Below, piece by piece: positions 23,041 through 29,355 of a stretch of 29,355 nucleotides of DNA. The stretch is from an uncultured Oscillospiraceae bacterium. GTDB taxonomy: Bacteria; Bacillota; Clostridia; Oscillospirales; Oscillospiraceae. Position numbers and translations under genes: made by a program. Positions within the stretch are counted from its first letter, which is position 1. Each line of letters opens with the position of its first letter. The notes under the pieces were generated by a model. It had not been told where the DNA came from. It saw nothing but the letters and a program-made list of their open reading frames with translations, and ran no database searches. The stretch covers positions 1-29,355 of the forward strand of contig CAKTRT010000012.1 of the NCBI GenBank assembly GCA_934597535.1, written 5' to 3'.

Positions 23041-23092
23041 CGGAGCGGAGGATGGGGCGTTCGCAATTTCCTCCCGCTCCGCTCCTGCCGGG
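23041..23092 (+). repeat. Large GC-rich hairpin upstream of nhaC
   Basis: GGAGCGGAG near 23041 pairs with CTCCGCTCC ending near 23088, with outer CCGG/CCGG pairing. It lies between a possible upstream start (TATACT 22966) and the proximal promoter at 23133, so it may form a leader structure or block read-through. No recognised riboswitch. Confidence 0.45.
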
Positions 23093-23132
23093 CTGAAGTA
23101 AAGTACCGCTTTTCGTCCGGCGGACAGTGTGG

Positions 23133-23138
23133 TATAAT
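23133..23138 (+). promoter_or_regulatory. Extended -10 promoter of nhaC
   Basis: A consensus TATAAT preceded by TGTGG (extended -10). The -35 position (TTTTCG) is poor, which is typical when the extended -10 is present. The start codon is 41 bases downstream. Confidence 0.75.
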
Positions 23139-23178
23139 AAAAAGAAAAACGAAAAAGAAAAACGGGGAAAAGGACGCT

Positions 23179-24489
23179 ATGACTGTGATCGCTCTTTTCT
23201 GCGCGGCGCTGCTGATATGCATCGTGCTGCGTGCAAGCATCCTGTACGCGCTGGCGGCGGGACTGGTCATTTTTACGCTTTACGGGAGGAGACGGGGCTT
23301 TGCGTGGCGTGCGCTCGGTGAGATGATCGTTTCTGGTGTAAAGACCGCGGCGAGCGTGCTGTTGGTTTTCCCGCTGATCGGAATGCTGACGGCTCTCTGG
23401 CGCGCGGGCGGCACGCTGCCGCTCATCATCTGCTGCGCTGTGGATCTGATCCGGCCGGAGATATTACTGCTGATGACATTTCTTTTGAACTGCGGCGTGT
23501 CGGTGCTCACGGGCACGTCGTTCGGCACGGCGGCCACGATGGGAGCGATCTGCGTGAGCGTGGGTGTTTCAATGGGCCTCGACCCTGTGCTGCTGGGCGG
23601 TGCGATGCTCTCAGGCGTTTACTTCGGCGACCGCTGCTCGCCGGTATCGACGAGCGCGCTGCTCGTCAGCGAGCTGACAGGGACGGATATCTACGACAAT
23701 ATCCGCCGGATGCTCAAAACGGCGCTCGTGCCGTTCCTTGTCAGCTGCGCCGTCTATGCCGTGCTGGGACTGGCGGGCGCCACCGGTGCGCCGGCGCAGG
23801 GGCTGTGGGCGCTTTACGGGCGTGAGATGACGCTGCATTGGACCATGTGCCTGCCGGCGGTGCTGATCCTTGTGCTGTCGCTGCTGCGCGTGAACGTCAA
23901 GCGTGCGATGGCGGCGAGCATCCTGGCGGCTGTGCTGCTGTGCGTGTTTGCGCGGCACATGGACGCGCCGGCCATCCTGAAAACGGCATTTTTTGGCTAT
24001 ACGGCGGCAGACGCCGAGGTCGGCGCGATGCTCAACGGCGGCGGGATTCTCTCGATGGTGCGGCTGATGCTCATCATTACGCTTTCCTCGTCCTATTCCG
24101 GCATTTTCCGCGAGACCGGACTGCTCGACGGCGTTCGCGCGCGCATCACGGCGCTGAGTATAAAAACCACGCCGTACGCGGCGACGCTCCTTACGTCCGT
24201 TCTTGCAGGGCTTGTGGCATGCAATCAGGCATTCACGATCATCCTGACGCATCAGCTTTGCGCGCCGGCGCAGGAGGATGGGCGCGAGTTTGCTGTTGAT
24301 CTGGAGAATACCGCCGTGGTGGTCGCGCCGCTCGTGCCGTGGTCGATCGCGGGGGCGACGCCGCTCTCGTCCGTCGGCGCGCCGACGGAGAGCCTGCTGT
24401 TTGCCTGCTTTCTTTATCTGCTGCCGCTGTGGATGCTGCTGCGGCGCACCATGGAAAAGCGGCGCGGGAGACCGGCGGAAAAGGGGTGA
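23179..24489 (+). CDS. nhaC: NhaC-family Na+/H+ antiporter
   Basis: 436 residues with about ten to eleven hydrophobic segments. The family motifs are TGTSFGTAATMGA (~113-125), followed by L-S-G-V-Y-F-G-D-R-C-S-P-V-S-T-S-A (~145-161), the most conserved stretch of PF03553. Later P-W-S-I-A-G-A-T-P near the C-terminus also fits. Members exchange Na+ (or organic acids such as malate/lactate in the MleN subgroup) for H+ across the membrane. AAAGGA lies about five bases upstream of the ATG. It is a single gene with its own promoter, next to a LysR gene. The substrate cannot be decided from sequence alone. Confidence 0.9.
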   Translation: MTVIALFCAALLICIVLRASILYALAAGLVIFTLYGRRRGFAWRALGEMIVSGVKTAASVLLVFPLIGMLTALWRAGGTLPLIICCAVDLIRPEILLLMTFLLNCGVSVLTGTSFGTAATMGAICVSVGVSMGLDPVLLGGAMLSGVYFGDRCSPVSTSALLVSELTGTDIYDNIRRMLKTALVPFLVSCAVYAVLGLAGATGAPAQGLWALYGREMTLHWTMCLPAVLILVLSLLRVNVKRAMAASILAAVLLCVFARHMDAPAILKTAFFGYTAADAEVGAMLNGGGILSMVRLMLIITLSSSYSGIFRETGLLDGVRARITALSIKTTPYAATLLTSVLAGLVACNQAFTIILTHQLCAPAQEDGREFAVDLENTAVVVAPLVPWSIAGATPLSSVGAPTESLLFACFLYLLPLWMLLRRTMEKRRGRPAEKG

Positions 24490-24508
24490 TCCGCTGCCGC
24501 GGAGGACG

Positions 24509-24551
24509 GAAAAGGGCCGCGTCGCAAGACCAACACTGTTAAGATAAGAAA
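24509..24551 (+). repeat. Left terminal inverted repeat
   Basis: Blocks AAAAGGGCCG (24510-24519), GACCAACACTG (24528-24538) and TAAGATAAG (24540-24548). It begins 20 bases after the nhaC stop. Confidence 0.75.
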
Positions 24552-24570
24552 ATCTGACAGCAGAATAAGC

Positions 24571-24603
24571 TCCCCCGTCCACTTTTTTCAAGTGGGCGGG
24601 GGA
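24571..24603 (+). terminator. Hairpin inside the left end, possible terminator for nhaC
   Basis: A 14-bp stem (24571-24584 with 24590-24603, one wobble), loop TTTTC. It is followed by ACTCTTT, only a weak T-tract. Confidence 0.6.
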
Positions 24604-24785
24604 ACTCTTTATCATGCAGAAATCATGAAGTATCAAAATTCTGAAAGAAACGGAGTATTTATTGCCTTTCGCCCGATTGTGAGTAGCGCAAAGCATAGAC
24701 TTGCTGTACAACGGCTTTTTTCTTGCCGTCGTGCGGCAGATAATGAAATCTATACGCTAAAGCGATCCACTTACATCTCCTGCGC

Positions 24786-24992
24786 TTACCAAAATGAATG
24801 GAACTTTTTTATAAAGAAGATCCAAGACAAGATGCTCGGAATAGTGGTCCATAAAAGAACGATAATGCCAGACGCTATTTCTGCCTTTGATATTGTCATA
24901 TTTGCAGTTAAAATCAACAAAACGCATGAAATTGAAATATAACCAATAATTCTATGGGCAATATTTTTTGCTGGAGCAGGTGTATTTGGCAA
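24786..24992 (-). CDS. Doubtful small membrane ORF inside the low-GC element
   Basis: 68 codons from a TTG at 24992; no ATG and only a weak AGGA upstream. The product has two hydrophobic stretches (~12-30 and ~40-60) and ends in basic and aromatic residues. Codon choice is AT-rich, unlike the host genes. It may be the remnant of a passenger membrane protein. I do not recognise a family. Confidence 0.25.
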   Translation of the reverse strand: MPNTPAPAKNIAHRIIGYISISCVLLILTANMTISKAEIASGIIVLLWTTIPSILSWIFFIKKFHSFW

Positions 24993-25024
24993 TATCCTGC
25001 AACAACTTAAGTTGAATAAAGGCT

Positions 25025-25058
25025 GTAAAGGGAGAAAGCCAAAGTTTTCTCCCTTTAC
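25025..25058. repeat. Hairpin inside the right end of the element
   Basis: A perfect 13-bp stem (25025-25037 with 25046-25058) directly abutting the right inverted repeat. Confidence 0.75.
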
Positions 25059-25098
25059 TTATCTTAGCAGTGTTGGTCGCAAGGCACGGCCCTTTTTG
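25056..25098 (-). repeat. Right terminal inverted repeat
   Basis: On the minus strand: AAAAGGGCCG (25096-25087), GACCAACACTG (25078-25068) and TAAGATAAG (25066-25058), matching the left end in order and spacing. Confidence 0.75.
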
Positions 25099-25115
25099 CA
25101 TGCGCAAGCGGCGGA

Positions 25116-26018
25116 TCACTGCTGTGGCGCGCTGCCCGGCGCGGGGGCTTTCCGCCCGTCAAAAACGGTGATGAGCGCGCTAGCCGCGAGCGTGAGCGCA
25201 GAGCCGAGGGCAATGCGCAGCGTAAGCGTTTCGTGCAGCAGCAAAACGCCGACAAAGATGCTGGTGATCGGCTCGAGCGTGCTGAGGATGGCGGCGCGCT
25301 CCCCGCCGACAAGGAAGGTGCCCTGCTGGAACAGCACTGCTGCGCCGACGCTGAGCGCCAGCGAAAAGAGAAAGGCGGCAGCCCAGCCGCGCGCGGTCTG
25401 CGGCACGCAAAGCTGGCGCGTGACAAGGCAGAGCGCGAGCATGCAGCCCGAGCAGATGAGCGCAAGGTAAAAGCTCATGCGGAAGCCTGTGATCTCCCGG
25501 TGGCGGAAGTGCGCGAGCAGCAGGATATAAGCCGCGTAAGCAACGCCGGAGGCAAGGGCGATGGCCGCGCCGAGCGGATTGACGCTGCCGGACGGATCAA
25601 AGAGCAGCAGAATGCCCGTGGTGCACAGCAGCGTGCAGAAAATGGCGCTCCGGCGGATCTTTTCATGCAGCAGAAAGCCGCCGAGCACCACAACGACCGG
25701 ATAAGAAAAATGGAATACGGCCGCCATGCCGGAGGCAAGATAACGGTAGGACGTGAACAGAAGCACGGGCGTGAGGCATGCGCCAACGGCGCTGGAAACA
25801 GCAACCTCGCCCAGCGCGCCGCGGCTGATGCGCAGCCCGCCCTGACGGTGTGCCAGCAGCGCCAGCAGCGGCAGGCAGAGCGCATTGCGCAGCAGCACGA
25901 GACTCATGGGCGTGACGCCCTCGGCGTAAAGCACGCTGGCGCCGAGCGGCATGCAGCCGTAGATCATGGCGCTGAGGACGATATAAAGGCGGCCTTTGGC
26001 CTGTGCGCGGGCATTCAT
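25116..26018 (-). CDS. EamA/DMT-family transporter
   Basis: 300 residues, ten predicted membrane helices in two EamA repeats of five. The first repeat has the typical S-A-M-I-Y-G start and a F-H-F-S-Y-P-V-V-V-V-L segment. The second ends with S-T-L-E-P-I-T-S-I-F-V-G-V-L-L-L-H-E-T-L, the most recognisable EamA stretch. Members export amino acids or other metabolites; the substrate cannot be read from sequence. AAAGGAGG lies ten bases before the ATG at 26018; a second ATG four bases on is out of frame. It is transcribed alone toward the low-GC element. No clear intrinsic terminator is seen at its 3' end. Confidence 0.9.
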   Translation of the reverse strand: MNARAQAKGRLYIVLSAMIYGCMPLGASVLYAEGVTPMSLVLLRNALCLPLLALLAHRQGGLRISRGALGEVAVSSAVGACLTPVLLFTSYRYLASGMAAVFHFSYPVVVVLGGFLLHEKIRRSAIFCTLLCTTGILLLFDPSGSVNPLGAAIALASGVAYAAYILLLAHFRHREITGFRMSFYLALICSGCMLALCLVTRQLCVPQTARGWAAAFLFSLALSVGAAVLFQQGTFLVGGERAAILSTLEPITSIFVGVLLLHETLTLRIALGSALTLAASALITVFDGRKAPAPGSAPQQ

Positions 26019-26107
26019 GCGGCGGGATCCTCCTTTACGGAATGGTCGGCGGTAGGCCTATCATACTCCGCGCCGCGCGGCGCGGTCAAGTGCAAATGCG
26101 CCGTGCG

Positions 26108-26136
26108 TTGACAAATTTCGCGGCGGCTGGTATGCT
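26108..26136 (+). promoter_or_regulatory. Promoter of prsW
   Basis: A perfect -35 TTGACA (26108-26113), 17-bp spacer ending in TGG, -10 TATGCT (26131-26136). Confidence 0.88.
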
Positions 26137-26191
26137 GTTGCAAACGGCTCGCTCTGCACCTGCGGCGGAGCGGAGAGGGGAGAATGACGAG

Positions 26192-26944
26192 ATGTTTTTT
26201 TATGTCAATCCGATCCTGATCGCGGCGGCGGTCCTTCCGGCGATCCTGCTGCTGCGTTATGTCTATCGCGCCGACCGGCTGGAGAAGGAGCCGCCAGGGC
26301 TTTTGCTCTCGCTGGTGCTCTTCGGCATCCTTGCGACCTTTGCCGCGATCGTCACCGAGGAGCTTGGCGAGACCGTGCTGGCGATGTTTCTGCCGGAGTA
26401 TTCCGTGGCCTACAATGCGATCCTGTACTTTGTGATCGTGGCGCTGTCAGAGGAGGGGTTCAAGTACCTGCTGCTGAAAAAGCGGACATGGCGCTCGGGG
26501 GACTTCAACTGCCAGTTTGACGGCGTAGTGTACGCGGTCTTTGTTTCACTGGGCTTTGCGCTGTGGGAAAATATCAGCTACGTGATGCTCTACGGTCTCG
26601 GCACGGCGGCGGTGCGCGCGGTGACGGCGGTGCCGGGGCACGCGTGCTTCGGCGTATTCATGGGCGCGTTCTACGGCCTTGCCAAGCGCTACGACAGTTT
26701 TGGCGACGAGGACAGGAGCCGCCGCTGCCGCCGTTTGGCGCTCATCGTGCCGGTGCTGCTGCACGGCGCGTACGACTTCATTGCGACGCTCGAGTTTGAG
26801 GGCTATGCATGGATCTTTGTAGCATTTGTCGCGGTGCTGTTTTTAGCGGCGAACCGCATGATCAAAACGCTCTCACGCGACGACCGCTTCATCGACTACA
26901 ACGGTTACAACGACTATAACCGCTACGACGGCCCGGAGTTCTGA
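26192..26944 (+). CDS. prsW: PrsW-family intramembrane glutamic-type protease
   Basis: 250 residues with about seven to eight membrane helices. The family's catalytic landmarks are all present: E87-E88-x-x-K91 in S-E-E-G-F-K, E126-N in L-W-E-N-I-S-Y, H150 in P-G-H-A, and H191...D195 in L-L-H-G-A-Y-D. B. subtilis PrsW makes the first cut in the anti-sigma factor RsiW; other members act on unknown membrane proteins. The start at 26192 has GGGGAG nine bases upstream; the open frame extends to 26003 but that part covers the promoter. The C-terminal tail is a short Asp/Tyr/Asn repeat (D-Y-N-x-Y-N). No anti-sigma/sigma pair is adjacent, so the target is unknown. Confidence 0.92.
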   Translation: MFFYVNPILIAAAVLPAILLLRYVYRADRLEKEPPGLLLSLVLFGILATFAAIVTEELGETVLAMFLPEYSVAYNAILYFVIVALSEEGFKYLLLKKRTWRSGDFNCQFDGVVYAVFVSLGFALWENISYVMLYGLGTAAVRAVTAVPGHACFGVFMGAFYGLAKRYDSFGDEDRSRRCRRLALIVPVLLHGAYDFIATLEFEGYAWIFVAFVAVLFLAANRMIKTLSRDDRFIDYNGYNDYNRYDGPEF

Positions 26945-26954
26945 AAGAATACGA

Positions 26955-26985
26955 AAAGCGCCCGCTCACCGAGCGGGCGCTTTCT
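26955..26985. terminator. Terminator between prsW and the S9 peptidase
   Basis: A perfect 13-bp stem (26955-26967 with 26971-26983), loop ACC, with AAAA on the left and TTTCTATT on the right. It serves two convergent genes. Confidence 0.88.
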
Positions 26986-27001
26986 ATTCTGCCGGGAAGT
27001 G

Positions 27002-28966
27002 TTACCCTCTGTGCCGCTCGAACCAGCCGGTGATCTCGTTTAAGCGGCGGATGCGGTGCTTGGGCTTGCCGCTGCGGGAAAGCTCGTGGTTCTCACCGCG
27101 GAAGAGCACAAGACGGCTCTCAGCACCGTGCGCGATGAGCGCGGAGTACATCTGATAGCCCTGATCGACGGGGCAGCGGTAGTCTTCGAGCGAATGGAGG
27201 AAGAGCGTCGGCGTCTTGACCTTGTCGGCATACTTCATGGGGCTGTGCCACCAGAATTTTTGGGCGTCCGGCCAGATGGTCGAGCCGCACTGATCTTCGG
27301 AGAAGTCGGGGCCGATGTCGGACACGCCGTAGAAGCTCGTCCAGTTGGAGATCGAGCGCTGGCTGGCGCAGGCACGGAAGCGGTCGGTGTGGCCGATGAT
27401 CCAGTTGGTCATAAAGCCGCCGTAGGAGCCGCCGGTTTCGAAGAGGTTATCTGCGTCCATCTCGGGATACTTTGCGAGCGCCGCGTCGCAGAACGCCATC
27501 AGATCATCGAAGTCGACCGTGCCGTACTTGCCGCGGATATCCATGAACGCGCCGCGGCCGTCGGAGCCGGTGGGATTGCAGAAGATGACGAAATAGCCAC
27601 GGCTCGCCCAGTACTGCATCTCGTGATAGAACACGGGACCGTAGACGGTCTTGGGACCGCCGTGAATATCGAAGATGACGGGGTACTTTTTGCCCGCTTC
27701 GAAGTCCATCGGCTTTAGGATAAAGCCGTGCACCTCGTGGTCGCCGCGCGTGAAGCAAATGGCCTCGGGCCGGGCGACGTACTTGCCGCGCAGCGCCGCG
27801 TCGTTGAAGCGCGTGACGCGGCGGCCTTCTTCGTTATAGAGTTCCTGCGGCTTCATGTCCCAGAGCGCGCAGAGCAGCATTTTGCCGTTGCAGCGGTCGA
27901 AGCTGTCGACCGAGCCGTCGCGCACGAGAACGGGAGAGATTGCGCCGTCTTCGAGCCGATAAAGCCCCGCGCCGTCGAAGCGCGTCGAGATGAAGTACAG
28001 CACATCGCCGTCCATCTTCATTTCGCGGCCGCCGCCGTGGCGGACGTCGCAGCCGACGGAAGAACCGATGGCCTCGCCGTAGACGGCGTAGGGCGTGACG
28101 GCAAGCGTCTCGTAGTCGAGCTTGTAAAAGTCGCAGTCCGTGTTCATGCCGAACTTGCCGTCCGCGGCCATGACGAGCAGGAAGGACTTGCCGAGCGCGT
28201 ATGTCGCGATGACGAAGTCGGGGCGACTCTTGACGACGAGCTCCTGACGGCGCGAGGCAAGGTCGATGCGGTAAAGGTCCTGACCGCCGAAGTGCGCGGG
28301 GCGGGGGACGGAGACGTCGAGAAGACTGAAATAGACGGTCTTCTGATCCTCCGCGAGCTGCACATCGGAGACGTTGAAGCCCACATCCGTCAGGCGGGTG
28401 AGGGACTTTTTCTTCGCATCGTAGTAGAAGAGACTTTCATACGCGCCGCGCGTGTATGTGCCGCCGTTCCACCACCAGGGTAGCTGAGAGATGACCTCGT
28501 AATCCTCGTTTTCCTTTTTGTCGTCAAAGTAGGCTTTCACGAGCTTCTTGTCGCCTTTATAGAGGTCCTCAAAGCCGGGAAAGGTCGAGCCGACGACAAG
28601 CAGGTCGCCGTTTTTGAGAGGGAAGACCTGCGAGACGGGGATGGGAAACGTGTAGGCAAGCTCGGCCTCGCCGCCGTCGAGTGCGATCTTGTAGAAGCGG
28701 CTCGTGAGCGACGGTTCCTTCTCGCCCTCGCGGTCGCCCGCGAAAAGAACCGTGTTTTCATCCAAGTAGCAGAACGAGGATTCCTTGCCGCCGCCGGTCA
28801 GCGCGCGGACGCGGCCGCCTTTTAAAAGATAGAGGCGGGATTCGTAGCAATTTTTTTCTTTTTTCGCCTGACTCACGGTGAAGCAGGCGCTTGTCCCCTC
28901 GGGGGAGAATGTCACGTTCGCAAGTGAGCGGACGGCGCAGAAATCGTCAATGGCGATGGGTTTCAT
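27002..28966 (-). CDS. S9 family prolyl oligopeptidase / acylaminoacyl peptidase
   Basis: 654 residues. The N-terminal ~400 residues look like a beta-propeller of repeated Y-x-L-D / V-x-F strands. The C-terminal alpha/beta hydrolase has the oxyanion region D-I-H-G-G-P (~433-438), nucleophile S514 in G-G-S-Y-G-G, D595 in H-S-L-E-D-Y-R-C-P and H627 in G-E-N-H-E-L: a complete triad of the S9C acylaminoacyl-peptidase subgroup. It should cleave short peptides in the cytosol; no signal peptide is seen. AAAGGAG lies eight bases before the ATG at 28966, with a good promoter at 29019-29047. Single gene. Confidence 0.94.
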   Translation of the reverse strand: MKPIAIDDFCAVRSLANVTFSPEGTSACFTVSQAKKEKNCYESRLYLLKGGRVRALTGGGKESSFCYLDENTVLFAGDREGEKEPSLTSRFYKIALDGGEAELAYTFPIPVSQVFPLKNGDLLVVGSTFPGFEDLYKGDKKLVKAYFDDKKENEDYEVISQLPWWWNGGTYTRGAYESLFYYDAKKKSLTRLTDVGFNVSDVQLAEDQKTVYFSLLDVSVPRPAHFGGQDLYRIDLASRRQELVVKSRPDFVIATYALGKSFLLVMAADGKFGMNTDCDFYKLDYETLAVTPYAVYGEAIGSSVGCDVRHGGGREMKMDGDVLYFISTRFDGAGLYRLEDGAISPVLVRDGSVDSFDRCNGKMLLCALWDMKPQELYNEEGRRVTRFNDAALRGKYVARPEAICFTRGDHEVHGFILKPMDFEAGKKYPVIFDIHGGPKTVYGPVFYHEMQYWASRGYFVIFCNPTGSDGRGAFMDIRGKYGTVDFDDLMAFCDAALAKYPEMDADNLFETGGSYGGFMTNWIIGHTDRFRACASQRSISNWTSFYGVSDIGPDFSEDQCGSTIWPDAQKFWWHSPMKYADKVKTPTLFLHSLEDYRCPVDQGYQMYSALIAHGAESRLVLFRGENHELSRSGKPKHRIRRLNEITGWFERHRG

Positions 28967-29018
28967 GGGAAAACTCCTTTCATCGTCTGCGCGCAGAGCG
29001 GCGCAAAATCACGCAAGC

Positions 29019-29047
29019 ATCATACCACAGCGACAAATATATTGCAA
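29019..29047 (-). promoter_or_regulatory. Promoter of the S9 peptidase gene
   Basis: On the minus strand, -35 TTGCAA (29047-29042), 17-bp spacer ending in TGTGG, -10 TATGAT (29024-29019). Confidence 0.87.
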
Positions 29048-29074
29048 TCCGCGGCAAAATCCGTCGAAGCGCAC

Positions 29075-29104
29075 AAAAAAACATCTGCGGAAACCGCAGA
29101 TGTT
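29075..29104 (-). terminator. Minus-strand intrinsic terminator with no gene assigned
   Basis: A perfect 11-bp stem (29104-29094 with 29090-29080), loop TTT, followed on the minus strand by a seven-T run (29081-29075). No minus-strand gene lies just upstream of it; it may end a short transcript or shield the S9 promoter. Confidence 0.8.
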
Positions 29105-29117
29105 CACAAAAAATGCC

Positions 29118-29146
29118 TTGACTTTTCTGTACCCATTTGGTAAAAT
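29118..29146 (+). promoter_or_regulatory. Plus-strand promoter of the gene at the window end
   Basis: -35 TTGACT (29118-29123), 17-bp spacer ending in TTTGG, -10 TAAAAT (29141-29146). The leader to the ATG at 29343 is about 190 bases. Confidence 0.85.
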
Positions 29147-29228
29147 AAAGCGCTTATAAACGGGAAAGGGCGAGGAAAATTCCCCACCCATTACCGAGAG
29201 AATAGCATACCGCGGCAAAAAAAGCAAG

Positions 29229-29355
29229 ATGCAGTTCGCTTTGTTTTACAACAAAGCCGGGTGTGTCGAACTGGATAGAGCCGCCGCAATACATTCCTTC
29301 AAGCGGACAGGGCTTGAAGAAAAGAAAGGCGTGAAGAGCAAAATGGCCAAAGACA
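29229..29355 (+). CDS. 5' end of a gene cut by the window (partial)
   Basis: An open frame runs from ATG 29229 to the end of the window, with a second in-frame ATG at 29343 (M-A-K-D...). Ribosome binding sites are weak for both (GAAAGGC and GAAGAG before 29343; nothing good before 29229). An 8-bp perfect hairpin (29238-29257) lies in the first part, which favours 29343 as the true start and 29229-29342 as leader. Too little is present to name the product. Confidence 0.45.
   Translation, partial: MQFALFYNKAGCVELDRAAAIHSFKRTGLEEKKGVKSKMAKD

Larger units (their letters stand above)
24509..25098. mobile_element. Low-GC segment bounded by long imperfect inverted repeats
   Basis: About 590 bases, plainly AT-richer inside than the genes on both sides. 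Left end (24510-24548) and right end (25058-25096, reversed) share, in the same order and spacing, AAAAGGGCCG, eight variable bases, GACCAACACTG, one variable base and TAAGATAAG: about 40 bp with roughly 32 matches. Just inside each end lies a hairpin (24571-24603; 25025-25058). No transposase is encoded and no clear target duplication is seen. It looks like a MITE-type element or the shell of a larger insertion that lost its middle. It separates nhaC from the EamA gene and leaves both intact. Confidence 0.6.

Noticed and set aside
29229..29355. Naming the partial gene from its M-A-K-D start
   Set aside because: Four to five residues fit many proteins (GroEL, DnaJ and others), and the start codon itself is uncertain.
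1..29355. CRISPR array, tRNA, rRNA or prophage
   Set aside because: No regularly spaced repeats, no tRNA-like cloverleaf with a CCA end, and no phage structural genes were seen on reading both strands.

Overview
The window looks like a chromosomal segment of a GC-rich gut Clostridia (Bacillota), most likely Oscillospiraceae-like. The grounds are strong AGGAGG ribosome binding sites, extended -10 promoters of the TGTGG-TATAAT type, a sporulation-type YtvI membrane protein, SLH-domain surface proteins, a Gram-positive class A penicillin-binding protein, and close resemblance of several proteins to Firmicutes families. All assignments come from reading the sequence; no database search was run.

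Layout. 1-110 is the tail of an SLH protein. 229-4916 (minus) is an ssnA-ygfK pair, associated with anaerobic purine/urate breakdown, preceded by a folded leader that looks like an undescribed riboswitch or attenuator (4987-5085). 5445-5738 is a small acidic DUF1292 protein. Divergent from it, 5906-8482 is a bifunctional penicillin-binding protein with an 18-bp perfect palindrome before its start. 8542-9606 (minus) is YtvI-like. 9705-11214 is an HTH-ACT protein followed by a short aspartokinase, with an intrinsic terminator between them.

11279-13712 is one apparent transcription unit: cooC, a His-rich protein, cooT and an unknown HExxH protein. It is a nickel-delivery set without a CO dehydrogenase in view. 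13873-15897 is a secreted protein with two lysozyme folds around SLH repeats. 15983-17746 (minus) is a Na/phosphate cotransporter with a PhoU tail. 17975-21522 is an agmatine deiminase operon (putrescine carbamoyltransferase, antiporter, agmatine deiminase) that lacks its usual carbamate kinase. It is followed by the first ~50 codons of a broken gltS running into a convergent LysR gene (21973-22890). 23179-24489 is an NhaC-type antiporter.

A ~590-bp AT-richer segment bounded by ~40-bp imperfect inverted repeats (24509-25098) separates nhaC from an EamA transporter (25116-26018, minus). PrsW (26192-26944) and an S9 peptidase (27002-28966, minus) follow. A strong plus-strand promoter at 29118-29146 leads into a gene cut by the window end.

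Themes: nitrogen and carbamoyl-group salvage (SsnA/YgfK, agmatine pathway), Na+/H+ and Na+/Pi transport, wall remodelling (PBP, lysozyme, SLH), and Ni-enzyme maturation. The strongest candidates for something undescribed are the ssnA leader RNA, the inverted-repeat element, and the HExxH protein attached to the nickel operon.
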